A stretch of DNA of 64,000 bases from Cryptosporangium phraense. GTDB taxonomy: Bacteria > Actinomycetota > Actinomycetes > Mycobacteriales > Cryptosporangiaceae. The notes below the pieces were generated by a model. That model did no database searches, had not been told where the DNA came from, and worked only from the letters and a program-made list of their open reading frames with translations. Shown here one piece after another: positions 8,645 through 17,003 of this stretch (positions within the stretch are counted from its first letter, which is position 1; every line of letters begins with the position of its first letter). The translations under genes were made by a program, and so were the position numbers. Where the stretch lies: contig NZ_VIRS01000035.1 in assembly GCF_006912135.1 (NCBI RefSeq), forward strand, positions 1 to 64,000. Direction: 5' to 3'.

Positions 8645-9338
8645 TCCGGCGGCGGAGATCGGACCGTTGGTTCCAGAGGACTCCGGGGGCTCCATAAATG
8701 TGCAACTCGGCGTTCGGCAACGCGTCCGCCAGATGCTCGGCGACCGACTCGGGGTGGAGCGGATCGCCCTGGCAGCCCAGCACCAGGGCCGGCGCTTCGA
8801 CCGCGCGCAGCGCGTCCGGAGAAGGCAGGACGGTCAGCGTGGGCAGGCGGCGGAGCGCCTCGACCAGGCCCGGCCGGCGGAGCGCCTCGACCCGCTGCCG
8901 GACGTAGGCCCGCGCCGCGGGGGTCCCGACGGAGGCCTCCGGGACCTCGAGCGTGACGACGGCGGCCAGCCGGTCGAGGTCGCCGTCGTCGAGCGCGGCG
9001 GCCAGCGCGGCGAACCGGTCGCGGGCGTCGGCCGGCCGGGGGCGGTCGAGGGCCGCGGGCAGGAAGAACACCAGCCGCTCGAAGCGGCCCGGCCGGTCGG
9101 CGACCAGCCGGGTCAGCGCACCCGCGCCGAGGCTGGTGCCGAGCGCCCGGGTGGCCCGGTGCTCATCCGCGACGGTCTCGAGGTCGTCGGCGAGGTCGCG
9201 GTAGGTCCAGCCGGGCGGGAGCGGCTCGGACGCACCGTGGCCGCGGAACGAGAAGAAGACGCGGGTGCCGCGGACGCCCGAGCCGAGCGGCCGGGCATCG
9301 GCGATGCTGCCGCCGAGACCGTGCGCGAACACGGTCAC
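8625..9338 (-). CDS. Alpha/beta hydrolase
   Basis: 237 residues as given from a GTG at 9338. Oxyanion region VFAHGLGGS, nucleophile elbow GTSLGAG (G-x-S-x-G) near residue 70, acid region LVLGCQGDPLHPES and a C-terminal segment where the catalytic His is not certain (ELHIYGAPG). The frame stays open upstream with hydrolase-like residues (LVERLVTGQGEPVT), so the true start may lie a few codons earlier, near a GGAG at about 9375. Substrate unknown. Confidence 0.8.
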   Translation of the reverse strand: MTVFAHGLGGSIADARPLGSGVRGTRVFFSFRGHGASEPLPPGWTYRDLADDLETVADEHRATRALGTSLGAGALTRLVADRPGRFERLVFFLPAALDRPRPADARDRFAALAAALDDGDLDRLAAVVTLEVPEASVGTPAARAYVRQRVEALRRPGLVEALRRLPTLTVLPSPDALRAVEAPALVLGCQGDPLHPESVAEHLADALPNAELHIYGAPGVLWNQRSDLRRRISEFLR

Positions 9339-9367
9339 CGGCTCGCCCTGGCCGGTGACCAGGCGTT

Positions 9368-9670
9368 CTACCAGCTCCTACCGCCGTTGCTGATCTCGCG
9401 GATGCGCGGACGCACGTCGAGCAGGTACACCAGCGCGGCGATCAGCGCGATCATCGCGAACAGCATGCCGAACGCGTAGAACAGCAGCGACGCGAGCATG
9501 GTGCCGCCGATCAGCGCCAGCCAGACGCCCTTCTGCAGCGTCTCGACGGCCGGGAACGCCTCGGCCTTCTGCATCAGGGCATGCACGAACGCCCAGGCCT
9601 CCAGCGCGAGGCTGACGACCAGAACCACCACGTTGATGGCCCCGATGACTTGACCTACCCATCCACCCAC
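9368..9670 (-). CDS. DUF2516 family small membrane protein
   Basis: 100 residues, GTG start. Three hydrophobic segments (about 8-28, 45-68, 68-86) with a charged stretch HALMQKAEAFPAVETLQK between the first two, and a short tail RPRIREISNGGRSW. This layout matches the actinobacterial DUF2516 family, whose function is unknown. The upstream alpha/beta hydrolase gene lies on the same strand and may share the transcript. Confidence 0.8.
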   Translation of the reverse strand: MGGWVGQVIGAINVVVLVVSLALEAWAFVHALMQKAEAFPAVETLQKGVWLALIGGTMLASLLFYAFGMLFAMIALIAALVYLLDVRPRIREISNGGRSW

Positions 9671-9717
9671 GGTTCCAGCCTACGGGAGTGCGCTAGGTAA
9701 GGGGTGATGACCCGGTC

Positions 9718-10563
9718 TCACTTGAGTGAAAACTGCAGTTCGTCGTCCCAGTCGCCGGCCGGGTTCATCTTCAGCGTGGCCGGGACCTGGCCGGTGGCGA
9801 CGTCGAACGCGATGATGCCGGTCGCGGTCTTGCCCTGGTAGATGTTCTCGAACAGGGCCAGGTTGTCGTCCGGGTTGGCCTTGAACGAGAACAGGTCCAT
9901 CAAGTACTCGCCGCCGTTCTCGTCGATCATCTTGATGCTCGACTGGCGGGGCTTGATCGCGGCCTTGCCGACGTTCTCGAACTTCAGGTCGATCAGGCAC
10001 CACTGGCCCTGGCGCGGCTCGTACGTCGTGTAGCCGCTGCCGATCGACTTGACGCCGCACTGCGGCTTCGCGGTGACCGTGATGATGAGGTCGGCCTGCC
10101 GGACCGGCTTGCCGATCGTGCCGCGGTCGCCGGCCGGGACGGTGGAGTCGGCCGAGGGCGCGCTGCTCGCCGGCGCCTCGCCGGTGGTGGCCGACGTCGG
10201 ACCGTCGCTGGAGGCGACCGTCGGGTCGTCGGACGAGCCGCGGTTGGAGACGTAGACGGCCGCGATGACGCCGCCGGCGATCATGACCAGCACCGCGACC
10301 GCGATGATCGCGCCGACGATGAGTCCGACCGGGCGGTTCGGCGGCGGGGTGGGCGGAGCGCCGTAGGAACTCGGGCCGTACTCCGCGGAGGCCCCGTAGC
10401 CGGGGGGCGCGGATTCCGGCGGCGAGCCGTAGGCCGGGGGTGTGGAGTCCGGGGGCGGGCCGTAGGCCGGGCCGCCGTAGCCGGGGCCGCCGTAGCTGGG
10501 AGCGCCGGCGCCGGAGCCGGGGGGCCCGTAGGCGGGAGGTCCGTACCCGGGCGGCTGTGCCAT
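9718..10563 (-). CDS. Membrane-anchored DUF4352 protein with Pro/Gly/Tyr-rich N-terminus
   Basis: 281 residues. Residues 1-78 are low-complexity YGPPAYG-type repeats facing the cytoplasm; one membrane helix follows (LIVGAIIAVAVLVMIAGGVI, about 80-100), then a Ser/Thr/Ala linker and an extracellular DUF4352 immunoglobulin-like domain (about 145-281) with WCLIDLKFENVGKAAI and a Cys pair (PQCGV, QWCLI). Such proteins are common in actinobacteria. Function is unknown; the immunoprotective-like fold suggests binding outside the cell. Confidence 0.82.
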   Translation of the reverse strand: MAQPPGYGPPAYGPPGSGAGAPSYGGPGYGGPAYGPPPDSTPPAYGSPPESAPPGYGASAEYGPSSYGAPPTPPPNRPVGLIVGAIIAVAVLVMIAGGVIAAVYVSNRGSSDDPTVASSDGPTSATTGEAPASSAPSADSTVPAGDRGTIGKPVRQADLIITVTAKPQCGVKSIGSGYTTYEPRQGQWCLIDLKFENVGKAAIKPRQSSIKMIDENGGEYLMDLFSFKANPDDNLALFENIYQGKTATGIIAFDVATGQVPATLKMNPAGDWDDELQFSLK

Positions 10564-10650
10564 TCGAGAAACTCCATCATCGGGCGTTCACACGTGACCG
10601 CAGCATCCAACCACGGTCCCGCCACCCGACGCGGTGGCCTTGAGACTCCG

Positions 10651-12324
10651 TTAAGCCTGGCTGAAGTCGCTGCTCGCGCTGAGCACCGGCCTGCTCGCGT
10701 ACTGCACTCGAACGCCCGGTTCGCCGTGGGTCGCGGCCACCCAGGCGGTGCCGCCGAGCGCGTGCGCATGACGCATCAGCTCGGCCAGCCGCTCGGACAG
10801 CCCGGCCGCGTCGGCCCCGGCGGTGGGCGGGCAGTCCAGCGTCCCGATCGTGAGGTCGACCGGGCGTCCGTACCGGTCTTCCGGACGGGACTCCAGCAGC
10901 GAACGGATCGCCCGCTCGGCCGCCATCCGGTCGGTGAGGAGCACGAACGCCCCCGACCCGAAGTGGCCGAGCCAACTGCCCCCGATGTAGCTCGCGACCC
11001 GGCGCAGCACCGCGGCCGACTCGACGACCAGCGCGTTGCCGGCCAGGAAGCCGTCGGCCTCGAGGACGGCCTGCCGGTCGACCTCGATCCAGCTGATCGC
11101 CGCACCACCCGGCTCGCGGACCCGGCGTCGGACGTTGTCCTCGACGACCTTGCCGCTGGGCAGTTCGGTCAGCGGGTCGAGCGAGATCGCGACGTCGACC
11201 TGGTTGCGCTGCACGGCGGTGAGCAGGTCGGCGACCCGGACGATGCCGACGCACCGGCCGGTGCGGTCGGCCACCACGATGTCGTCGTAGACGCGGCTGC
11301 GCGACCGGGACGTGACCATCCGGATCGCGTCGGAGACCGGGGTGTCGGGACCCATCAACTTCGGCCGGACCGCGTGCTGCAGTACGCCCCGGCGGGCGTG
11401 CAGCGCGTGCCCGAACGGCCCGCTGGCCGCCAGCATGAACGTGCCCCGCGGAATGACGCCCGCGACCTTGCCGGCCTCGTCGATCAGGATGACCGTGAGC
11501 AGGTCCTCGTCCATGCCGAAGAGGTCGCGGATCTCGTCGCCGGACGAGTCGGCGGGCGCGACCATCGCGCGCCGGAGCAGCTCCCGGAGGGTCTGGGCCT
11601 CGCCCGGCTCCTCCTCGTCGGCCGCCTTGAGCGGCTGGTCCTGGGCCAGCAGCGGCGGCACCGAGACGACGTCGCTCCAGGCGCTGTCGGGCTCGCCGAA
11701 GAACGCGCCCTGGCCGTAGCCGACGCCGAGCGAGCGCAAGGTGGACACCGTGGCGGCGCTGTCGACGCCGGCCGCCATCAGCGTCGCGCCGAGCTTGCGG
11801 GCGAACAGCACGACGGCCTCGACCAGCGCCGTCGCCTCGGGGTACTCCCCCACCGCGCTGACGACCGTGCGGTGCAGCTTGATGACTTGCGGGTGGATCG
11901 AGGCCAGCACGGAGAGTGACCCGTGGTAGGCGCCGACCTCGTCGATGCCGATCGCGAACCCGTGCCGGCGGAGCGCGGCGCAGCGGCGGCGCAGGCTGAC
12001 CACGTCGACCATGCAGTCGCGCTCGGCCAGCTGGATCGTCACCGTGTCGGGCGCGCGACGCGTTTCCGCGCACCGCTGGGCGAGCAGGTCCGGTAACCCC
12101 GCATCGCGCAGCAGCGCGCCGGCGTGGAGGGGCAGGTGGAGTGGGGTCGGTAGTCCCGCGGCCAGGTCGAGCAGCCGGAGGGCGCGTAGGGCGTCAGGGT
12201 CGACACCTGGCGCGGCCGGTGGGAGGGAGCCCCATCCCAGCGACACCTCGTGAGCCGGTACGCGTCCGCTGAAGAGGTCGACGATCGGCTGGTAGCCGAT
12301 GTCCGCCAGAGCGTCGGAATGCAT
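10651..12324 (-). CDS. EAL-CBS-GGDEF-type protein with degenerate active sites
   Basis: 557 residues from the ATG at 12324 (GGAAG five bases before). Domains in order: EAL-like (about 8-215), two CBS motifs (about 245-375: LFGMDEDLLTVILIDEAGKVAGV and SRVYDDIVVADRTGRCVGIVRV) and a GGDEF-like domain (about 380-530: DPLTELPSGKVVEDNV, then GHFGSGAFVLL). Catalytic motifs are lost: EAL reads EVSL, DDFG-type metal ligands read IDEVGAYHGS, and GG(D/E)EF reads GSGAF. Likely a sensor or scaffold that binds a nucleotide or a partner instead of making or cleaving c-di-GMP. Cytoplasmic, no membrane segment. The effect of each substitution is inferred from family knowledge. Confidence 0.85.
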   Translation of the reverse strand: MHSDALADIGYQPIVDLFSGRVPAHEVSLGWGSLPPAAPGVDPDALRALRLLDLAAGLPTPLHLPLHAGALLRDAGLPDLLAQRCAETRRAPDTVTIQLAERDCMVDVVSLRRRCAALRRHGFAIGIDEVGAYHGSLSVLASIHPQVIKLHRTVVSAVGEYPEATALVEAVVLFARKLGATLMAAGVDSAATVSTLRSLGVGYGQGAFFGEPDSAWSDVVSVPPLLAQDQPLKAADEEEPGEAQTLRELLRRAMVAPADSSGDEIRDLFGMDEDLLTVILIDEAGKVAGVIPRGTFMLAASGPFGHALHARRGVLQHAVRPKLMGPDTPVSDAIRMVTSRSRSRVYDDIVVADRTGRCVGIVRVADLLTAVQRNQVDVAISLDPLTELPSGKVVEDNVRRRVREPGGAAISWIEVDRQAVLEADGFLAGNALVVESAAVLRRVASYIGGSWLGHFGSGAFVLLTDRMAAERAIRSLLESRPEDRYGRPVDLTIGTLDCPPTAGADAAGLSERLAELMRHAHALGGTAWVAATHGEPGVRVQYASRPVLSASSDFSQA

Positions 12325-12400
12325 GGTTGCTTCCCGCACGCGGTCAAGTATTCAGTCACATCCGCGACTCGGCCATACCCTCTGAGCAGCGGTTAGTGCT

Positions 12401-12422
12401 GTTCACCGGAAGTTCACGACCC
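12401..12422 (+). promoter_or_regulatory. PHO box upstream of the DUF47-PiT operon
   Basis: Two adjacent 11-bp units, GTTCACCGGAA (12401-12411) and GTTCACGACCC (12412-12422), match the actinobacterial PhoP direct-repeat pattern with a conserved GTTCA core. It lies 103 bp before the DUF47 start, a normal distance for activation or repression. It matches the box found before pstS (20414-20435), which supports both. Confidence 0.8.
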
Positions 12423-12524
12423 CCGAATGGGGGTATGTGATCCGGGTCACCGGATTTGGTCGCTCGCACGAGTACACATCAGCATCAACATGTTGCCGAC
12501 ACCTCCCATTCACCAGGGGTTCAC

Positions 12525-13151
12525 GTGCGCTTTCGCCTCCGCCCCACCGAGACCGCGTTCTACGGCTTCTTCAGCCAGGCCGCCGACAATCTGGTCAAGG
12601 GCGCGGACATCCTCGGTGAGCTGAGCCTGTCCGACCCGGACTTCCAGTCGATCTCGGACCGGCTCCAGGACATCGAGCACGCCAACGACGACGTGACGCA
12701 CGCGCTGCTCCGAAAGCTGAACTCGACGTTCGTGACGCCGTTCGACCGGGAGGACATCTACCGCCTCGGGTCGCTGCTCGACGACGTCATGGACCACATG
12801 GAGGGGGCGGGCAACCTCCTGTACCTGTACGGGCTGTCACAGCTGCCCGCGCTGCCCCGCGAGATGCACGAGCTGATCTCGACGCTCGGCCGGGCCGCCG
12901 CGCTGACCGCGGCGGCGATGCCCCGGCTGCAGGCGCTGCAGGACCTCGAGGCGTACTGGATCGAGGCCAACGAGATCGAGAACGAGGGCGACCACGCGTA
13001 CCGGATGCTGCTCGTCCGGCTGTTCAGCGGCGAGTACGACACGTTGACCGTGATGAAGCTCAAGGAGGTCGCGGACGAGCTCGAGGCCGCCGCCGACGCG
13101 TTCGAGCACGTCGCGAACACGGTCGAGACCATCGCGGTCAAGGAGTCCTGA
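12525..13151 (+). CDS. DUF47 family (PhoU-like) phosphate transport regulator
   Basis: 208 residues from the GTG at 12525 (CAGGGG about 6 bases upstream; the frame is open earlier but not family-like). All-helical, with the PhoU/DUF47 features FYGFFSQAADNLVKGADIL, DIEHANDDVTHALL, TPFDREDIYRLGSLLDDVMDHME and EIENEGDHAYRMLL, whose acidic residues suggest metal binding. DUF47 proteins accompany PiT transporters and modulate them. Stop and the PiT start are 3 bp apart, so the pair is one operon under a PHO box. Confidence 0.93.
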   Translation: MRFRLRPTETAFYGFFSQAADNLVKGADILGELSLSDPDFQSISDRLQDIEHANDDVTHALLRKLNSTFVTPFDREDIYRLGSLLDDVMDHMEGAGNLLYLYGLSQLPALPREMHELISTLGRAAALTAAAMPRLQALQDLEAYWIEANEIENEGDHAYRMLLVRLFSGEYDTLTVMKLKEVADELEAAADAFEHVANTVETIAVKES

Positions 13152-13154
13152 CCG

Positions 13155-14150
13155 GTGGATCTGCTCCCGGTCCTGGCGATCATCGCGATCGCGCTGGCGT
13201 TCGACTACACCAACGGCTTCCACGACGCGGCGAACGCGATCGCGACGTCCGTCTCCACCCGGGCCCTGACGCCCCGGGCCGCGCTGATCATGGCCGCGGT
13301 CGCGAACCTGGCCGGTGCGTTGCTGGGCACCGAGGTCGCGAAGACCGTCGGCGAGGGGATCGTGGCGGCGCCGTCCGGTGGGGAGGGGCTGCTGCTGGTG
13401 TTCTGCGCGCTGTTCGGCGCGATCGTGTGGAACCTGATCACCTGGTACTTCGGGCTGCCGTCGTCGTCGTCGCACGCGTTGATCGGCGGGTTGGTCGGGG
13501 CGGCGCTGTCGTCGGACGCGGTCGTGAAGTGGGCGGGCGTGGTCGACAAGGTCGTCATTCCGATGGTGGTGTCGCCGATCGTCGGGTTCGGGCTCGGGTA
13601 CCTGCTGATGCTGGGCCTGCTGTGGGCGTTCCGGCGGGCGCATCCGGCCCGGGTCAGCCGGGGCTTCCGGTACGCGCAGACGGTGTCGGCCGCGGCGATG
13701 GCGCTCGGGCACGGTCTGCAGGATGCCCAGAAGACGATGGGCGTGATCGTGCTGGCGCTGGTCGTCGGGGGGTATCACACCGGGTTCGACGTGCCGCTGT
13801 GGGTGATTCTGGCGGTGGCGCTGGCGCTGGCGGCCGGGACGTACTCGGGCGGGTGGCGGATCATGCGGACGCTCGGCCGGCGGATCATCCACCTCGATCC
13901 GCCGCGGGGTTTCGCGGCCGAGACCGCGGCGGCCGCGGTGCTGTACACGACCGCGTACGTGTTCAAGGTCCCGATCTCGACGACGCACACGATCACGGCG
14001 TCGGTGATGGGGGTGGGGGCGACGAAGCGGTTGTCGGCGGTGCGGTGGGGGGTGGCGACGAACATCGTCACGGCCTGGGTGCTCACCATCCCCGCCGCTG
14101 CCCTGGTAGCCGCCGCCCTGGAGTCGGTCCTCCACGCCTTGATGTTCTAG
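13155..14150 (+). CDS. PiT family low-affinity inorganic phosphate transporter
   Basis: 331 residues, GTG start. About ten membrane helices. The duplicated PiT signature is visible: DYTNGFHDAANAIATSVSTRAL near the N-terminus and FKVPISTTHTITASVMGVG near residue 280; WYFGLPSSSSHALIGGLVG is another conserved block. Cotransports metal-phosphate or phosphate with H+/Na+. Its PHO box indicates phosphate-dependent control, complementing the Pst system downstream. Confidence 0.95.
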   Translation: MDLLPVLAIIAIALAFDYTNGFHDAANAIATSVSTRALTPRAALIMAAVANLAGALLGTEVAKTVGEGIVAAPSGGEGLLLVFCALFGAIVWNLITWYFGLPSSSSHALIGGLVGAALSSDAVVKWAGVVDKVVIPMVVSPIVGFGLGYLLMLGLLWAFRRAHPARVSRGFRYAQTVSAAAMALGHGLQDAQKTMGVIVLALVVGGYHTGFDVPLWVILAVALALAAGTYSGGWRIMRTLGRRIIHLDPPRGFAAETAAAAVLYTTAYVFKVPISTTHTITASVMGVGATKRLSAVRWGVATNIVTAWVLTIPAAALVAAALESVLHALMF

Positions 14151-14221
14151 TACACACGAGTAGACGAGTGGTGTTAACCTAGCGGCGCCGGTTGCTATCG
14201 TGGTCGCGAGGAGGAGTCGAC

Positions 14222-14800
14222 ATGATCGCGCTGCCGTATCACTGGCCCCAGCCGTCGTCCGGCGTCTGGACCCTTCGTGATGTCGAACGCCTCCCCGAAG
14301 GCTCCCGGGTCGAGGTCATCGATGGAGCGCTGACCGTGACTCCAAGCCCCCTCCCCATCCATAACCGGATCATTCGTCACCTGGCCACCATGCTGGGACC
14401 GCAGCTGCCGGTCGAGTGGCAGGTCGAGCAGGAGATCGACGTCCTGCTCGAGCTGGAGCCGCTGGACTACGTCGCGCCCGACATCGTGGTGTTCCGGGCG
14501 GAGGTTCCGCTGACTACCCGGCCCATGCCGGCCGAGCAGATCGCGCTGGTTGCGGAGGTGGTCTCACCGAGTTCTCGGCGCCAGGACCGCGGCGCCAAGC
14601 CAATCGCCTACGCGGACGCCGGTATCCCTCACTACTGGCGAGTCGAGCCCGAGCCACTGACCGTGCACGTTTTCAGCGAGCCCGGAGATGGCGGCTACCA
14701 GGCCGAGCAGGTCTTCACCGGGCGGTTGAACATCGACGCGCCGTTTCCGGTCGAGATCGATCTCGACGAGTTGGGCCGGGCGAAGTTCAAGCGGTACTAG
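14222..14800 (+). CDS. Uma2 family (DUF820) putative restriction endonuclease-like protein
   Basis: 192 residues from the ATG at 14222 with GAGGAGG eight bases upstream. PD-(D/E)XK nuclease fold: YVAPDIVVF gives the Asp, and LVAEVVSPSSRRQDRGAKPIAYADAGIPHYW the E-x-S motif and Lys. VIDGALTVTPSPLPIHNRI is the typical N-terminal block. These genes are abundant in actinobacteria and cyanobacteria; biological role is not settled. Its stop overlaps the stop of the convergent phoU gene (CTAG, 14797-14800). Confidence 0.86.
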   Translation: MIALPYHWPQPSSGVWTLRDVERLPEGSRVEVIDGALTVTPSPLPIHNRIIRHLATMLGPQLPVEWQVEQEIDVLLELEPLDYVAPDIVVFRAEVPLTTRPMPAEQIALVAEVVSPSSRRQDRGAKPIAYADAGIPHYWRVEPEPLTVHVFSEPGDGGYQAEQVFTGRLNIDAPFPVEIDLDELGRAKFKRY

Positions 14801-15447
14801 ATCGGTTCCTTGGGGAGTTCTCCGGTGACCAGGTAGACGACTCCGTCGGCGATGGAGACGGCGTGGTCGGCGAAGCGCTCGTAATAGCGGCCCAGCAGGG
14901 CCACGTCGATGGCGGCTTCGACCCCGTACGGCCACTCGTCGAGCAGGGTACGGAACAGCGTCCGGCGCAGGCCGTCCATCGCGTCGTCGTCGATCGCGAG
15001 CCGCCCGGCGTCGGCGGCGTCAGTGGACTGCAGCACCGCCTCGGCGCCCCGCGCCATCCGCACCGCCATGTCCCCCATCTGCCGGAACAGAGGGAACAGC
15101 TGATCGGGCACCGCGTACCCCGGGTGCCGCCGCACCGCGACCTTCGCGACGTGATGGGCCAGCGACCCCATCCGATCGATGTCCCCACCGACCTTGATCG
15201 CCATCACCATCGTCCGCAGGTCACTGGCGACCGGCTGCTGCAGCGCCAGCACCTCGTACGTCCGGTCCTCGACGGCCCGCCGAGCGCCGTCGAGTTGCGA
15301 CGCCAGCGCGGACACCCCGTCGGCGACGTCGAGGTCGGCACCGAGCAGCGCCACGGTCGCCCGCTCCATCGCGGTCGCCGCGGTGTCGGTCATATCGGCC
15401 AGCGCACCCCGGATTGCGTCCAGCTGGCCGCGAAAGCCCTCGCGCAC
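14797..15447 (-). CDS. PhoU family phosphate signalling regulator (copy 1)
   Basis: 216 residues from the GTG at 15447. Two three-helix PhoU repeats: repeat one with RYEVLALQQPVASDLRTMVMAIKVGGDIDRMGSLA-like features (ALQQPVASDLR, DIDRMGSLAHHVA), repeat two with LGRYYERFADHAVSIADGVVYLVTG, the metal-binding E-R-x-x-D-H set. It connects Pst transport state to the PhoR/PhoP kinase pair. Separated from phoU copy 2 by 84 bp that include a strong hairpin, so it may be transcribed separately. Confidence 0.9.
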   Translation of the reverse strand: MREGFRGQLDAIRGALADMTDTAATAMERATVALLGADLDVADGVSALASQLDGARRAVEDRTYEVLALQQPVASDLRTMVMAIKVGGDIDRMGSLAHHVAKVAVRRHPGYAVPDQLFPLFRQMGDMAVRMARGAEAVLQSTDAADAGRLAIDDDAMDGLRRTLFRTLLDEWPYGVEAAIDVALLGRYYERFADHAVSIADGVVYLVTGELPKEPI

Positions 15448-15480
15448 GTGCTTACCCCTGTCGTTTTGCCGGAACATACC

Positions 15481-15515
15481 CCGAGCCCGGCCCGCTGAAC
15501 GCGGACCGGGCTCGG
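15481..15515 (-). terminator. Strong hairpin between the two phoU genes
   Basis: Arms CCGAGCCCGG (15481-15490) and CCGGGCTCGG (15506-15515) are perfectly complementary, and an inner CCGC/GCGG pair extends the stem. It lies 17 bp after the stop of phoU copy 2 on the leftward strand. No T-run follows, which is common for actinobacterial terminators. Likely end or attenuation point of the pst operon. Confidence 0.65.
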
Positions 15516-15531
15516 TATACCAAAGCAACGA

Positions 15532-16164
15532 CTACTCGGTCGGCACGCCCGTCACCAGGAACACCACGGCCTCGCCGATGGCCACCGCGTGGTCGGCGAA
15601 CCGCTCGTAGTAACGACCGAGCAGGGCCGCGTCGGCCGCGGCCTCGGCGCCGTGCTCCCAGTCGCCGGCGATCTGGCGGAACAGCTCCAGACGGAGCCGG
15701 TCGACCGTGTCGTCGTCGGTGGCCAGGCGCTCGGCGTCGGCCGTGTCCCGGGACCGCAGCACGGCCCCGGCGTCGATCGCCATCTGCTGGGCGACCTCAC
15801 CCATCTGCCGGAAGATCGGCGCCAGCGCCTCGGGGACGCTGGAGCCGCGCTGCGCGGTCTCGGCGATGTGCGCCGCCAGCGAGCCCATCCGCTCGACGTC
15901 GGCGCCCAGCTTGACCACGGTCACCACGACACGCAGGTCCGACGCCACCGGCGCCTGCAGCGCCAGCAGGTCGTAGGCGTTGTTCTCCAGTTCGGACACG
16001 CGCTTGTGCAGGGAGTCGTTCAACTCCTGCGCGCGCTGAGCGGCGGTGACGTCCGCTTCGAGCAGAGCGACGGTGGCCTGCTCGATCGCCCCGGCCGCGG
16101 TGTCCGCTAAATCGGCCAGAGTGGACTCGGCCGACGCCAGGGCCTGGCGGAATTCGGTACGCAC
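15532..16164 (-). CDS. phoU: PhoU family phosphate signalling regulator (copy 2, pst-linked)
   Basis: 210 residues from a GTG at 16164 with GAGGAG seven bases upstream. Contains both PhoU repeats: ALQAPVASDLRVVVTVVKLGADVERMGSLAAHIAE and LLGRYYERFADHAVAIGEAVVFLVTG, with the paired acidic metal-binding residues. It follows pstB by 26 bp and is the natural last gene of the pst operon. It differs from copy 1 in the linker and N-terminus but aligns along the whole length. Mycobacteria also have two (PhoY1/PhoY2). Confidence 0.92.
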   Translation of the reverse strand: MRTEFRQALASAESTLADLADTAAGAIEQATVALLEADVTAAQRAQELNDSLHKRVSELENNAYDLLALQAPVASDLRVVVTVVKLGADVERMGSLAAHIAETAQRGSSVPEALAPIFRQMGEVAQQMAIDAGAVLRSRDTADAERLATDDDTVDRLRLELFRQIAGDWEHGAEAAADAALLGRYYERFADHAVAIGEAVVFLVTGVPTE

Positions 16165-16190
16165 GAAAGTCTCCTCGTCAGACTGCGGGA

Positions 16191-16967
16191 TCAGCCGAAG
16201 CGGCCGGTGATGTAGTCCTCGGTGCGCTTGTCGGAGGGGTTGGTGAAGATCTTCTGGGTGTCGTCCATCTCCACGAGCTTGCCGGGCTTGCCGACCGCGG
16301 AGAGGTTGAAGAACCCGGTCCGCTCGCTGACGCGGGCGGCCTGCTGCATGTTGTGCGTGACGATCACGATCGTGTAGTCGGTCTTCAGCTGCTGGATCAG
16401 GTCCTCGATCGCCAGCGTCGAGATCGGGTCCAGCGCCGAGCACGGCTCGTCCATCAGCAGGACGTCGGGCTCGACCGCGATCGCCCGGGCGATGCACAGA
16501 CGCTGCTGCTGACCACCGGAGAGGCCGGAGCCGGGCTTCTTGAGCCGGTCCTTGACCTCGTTCCACAGGTTCGCGCCCTGGAGCGACTTCTCGACCTTGT
16601 CGTCCAGCTCGCTCTTCTTCTGCCGGCCCTGCAGCTTGAGGCCGGCGATGACGTTGTCGTAGATCGACATCGTCGGGAACGGGTTCGGACGCTGGAACAC
16701 CATGCCGATCGTCCGGCGGACGTTCACCGGGTCGACGGAGTTGCCGTAGATGTCCTCGCCCTCGAGCAGCACCTTGCCCTCGACCCGGGCACCGGGGATG
16801 ACCTCGTGCATGCGGTTGAGCGTGCGGAGCACGGTGGACTTACCGCAGCCCGACGGGCCGATGAACGCGGTGACCGACCGCGGCTCGATCGACATCGACA
16901 CGCCCTCGACCGCGAGGAAGCTGCCGTAGTAAATGTTCAGGTCCTTGACTTCGAGTCCCTTGGACAT
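16191..16967 (-). CDS. pstB: Phosphate ABC transporter ATP-binding protein PstB
   Basis: 258 residues, full length. Walker [10 protein letters not shown] at residues 37-45, Q-loop VFQRPNPFP, signature [16 protein letters not shown], Walker [14 protein letters not shown] and the switch His in [21 protein letters not shown], all as in PstB. Hydrolyses ATP to drive high-affinity phosphate import through PstCA. It follows pstA by 36 bp. Confidence 0.97.
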   Translation of the reverse strand: MSKGLEVKDLNIYYGSFLAVEGVSMSIEPRSVTAFIGPSGCGKSTVLRTLNRMHEVIPGARVEGKVLLEGEDIYGNSVDPVNVRRTIGMVFQRPNPFPTMSIYDNVIAGLKLQGRQKKSELDDKVEKSLQGANLWNEVKDRLKKPGSGLSGGQQQRLCIARAIAVEPDVLLMDEPCSALDPISTLAIEDLIQQLKTDYTIVIVTHNMQQAARVSERTGFFNLSAVGKPGKLVEMDDTQKIFTNPSDKRTEDYITGRFG

Positions 16968-17003
16968 GATTCAGAGCCTTTCGACGAGGGGTGTGTGCGG
17001 GAC

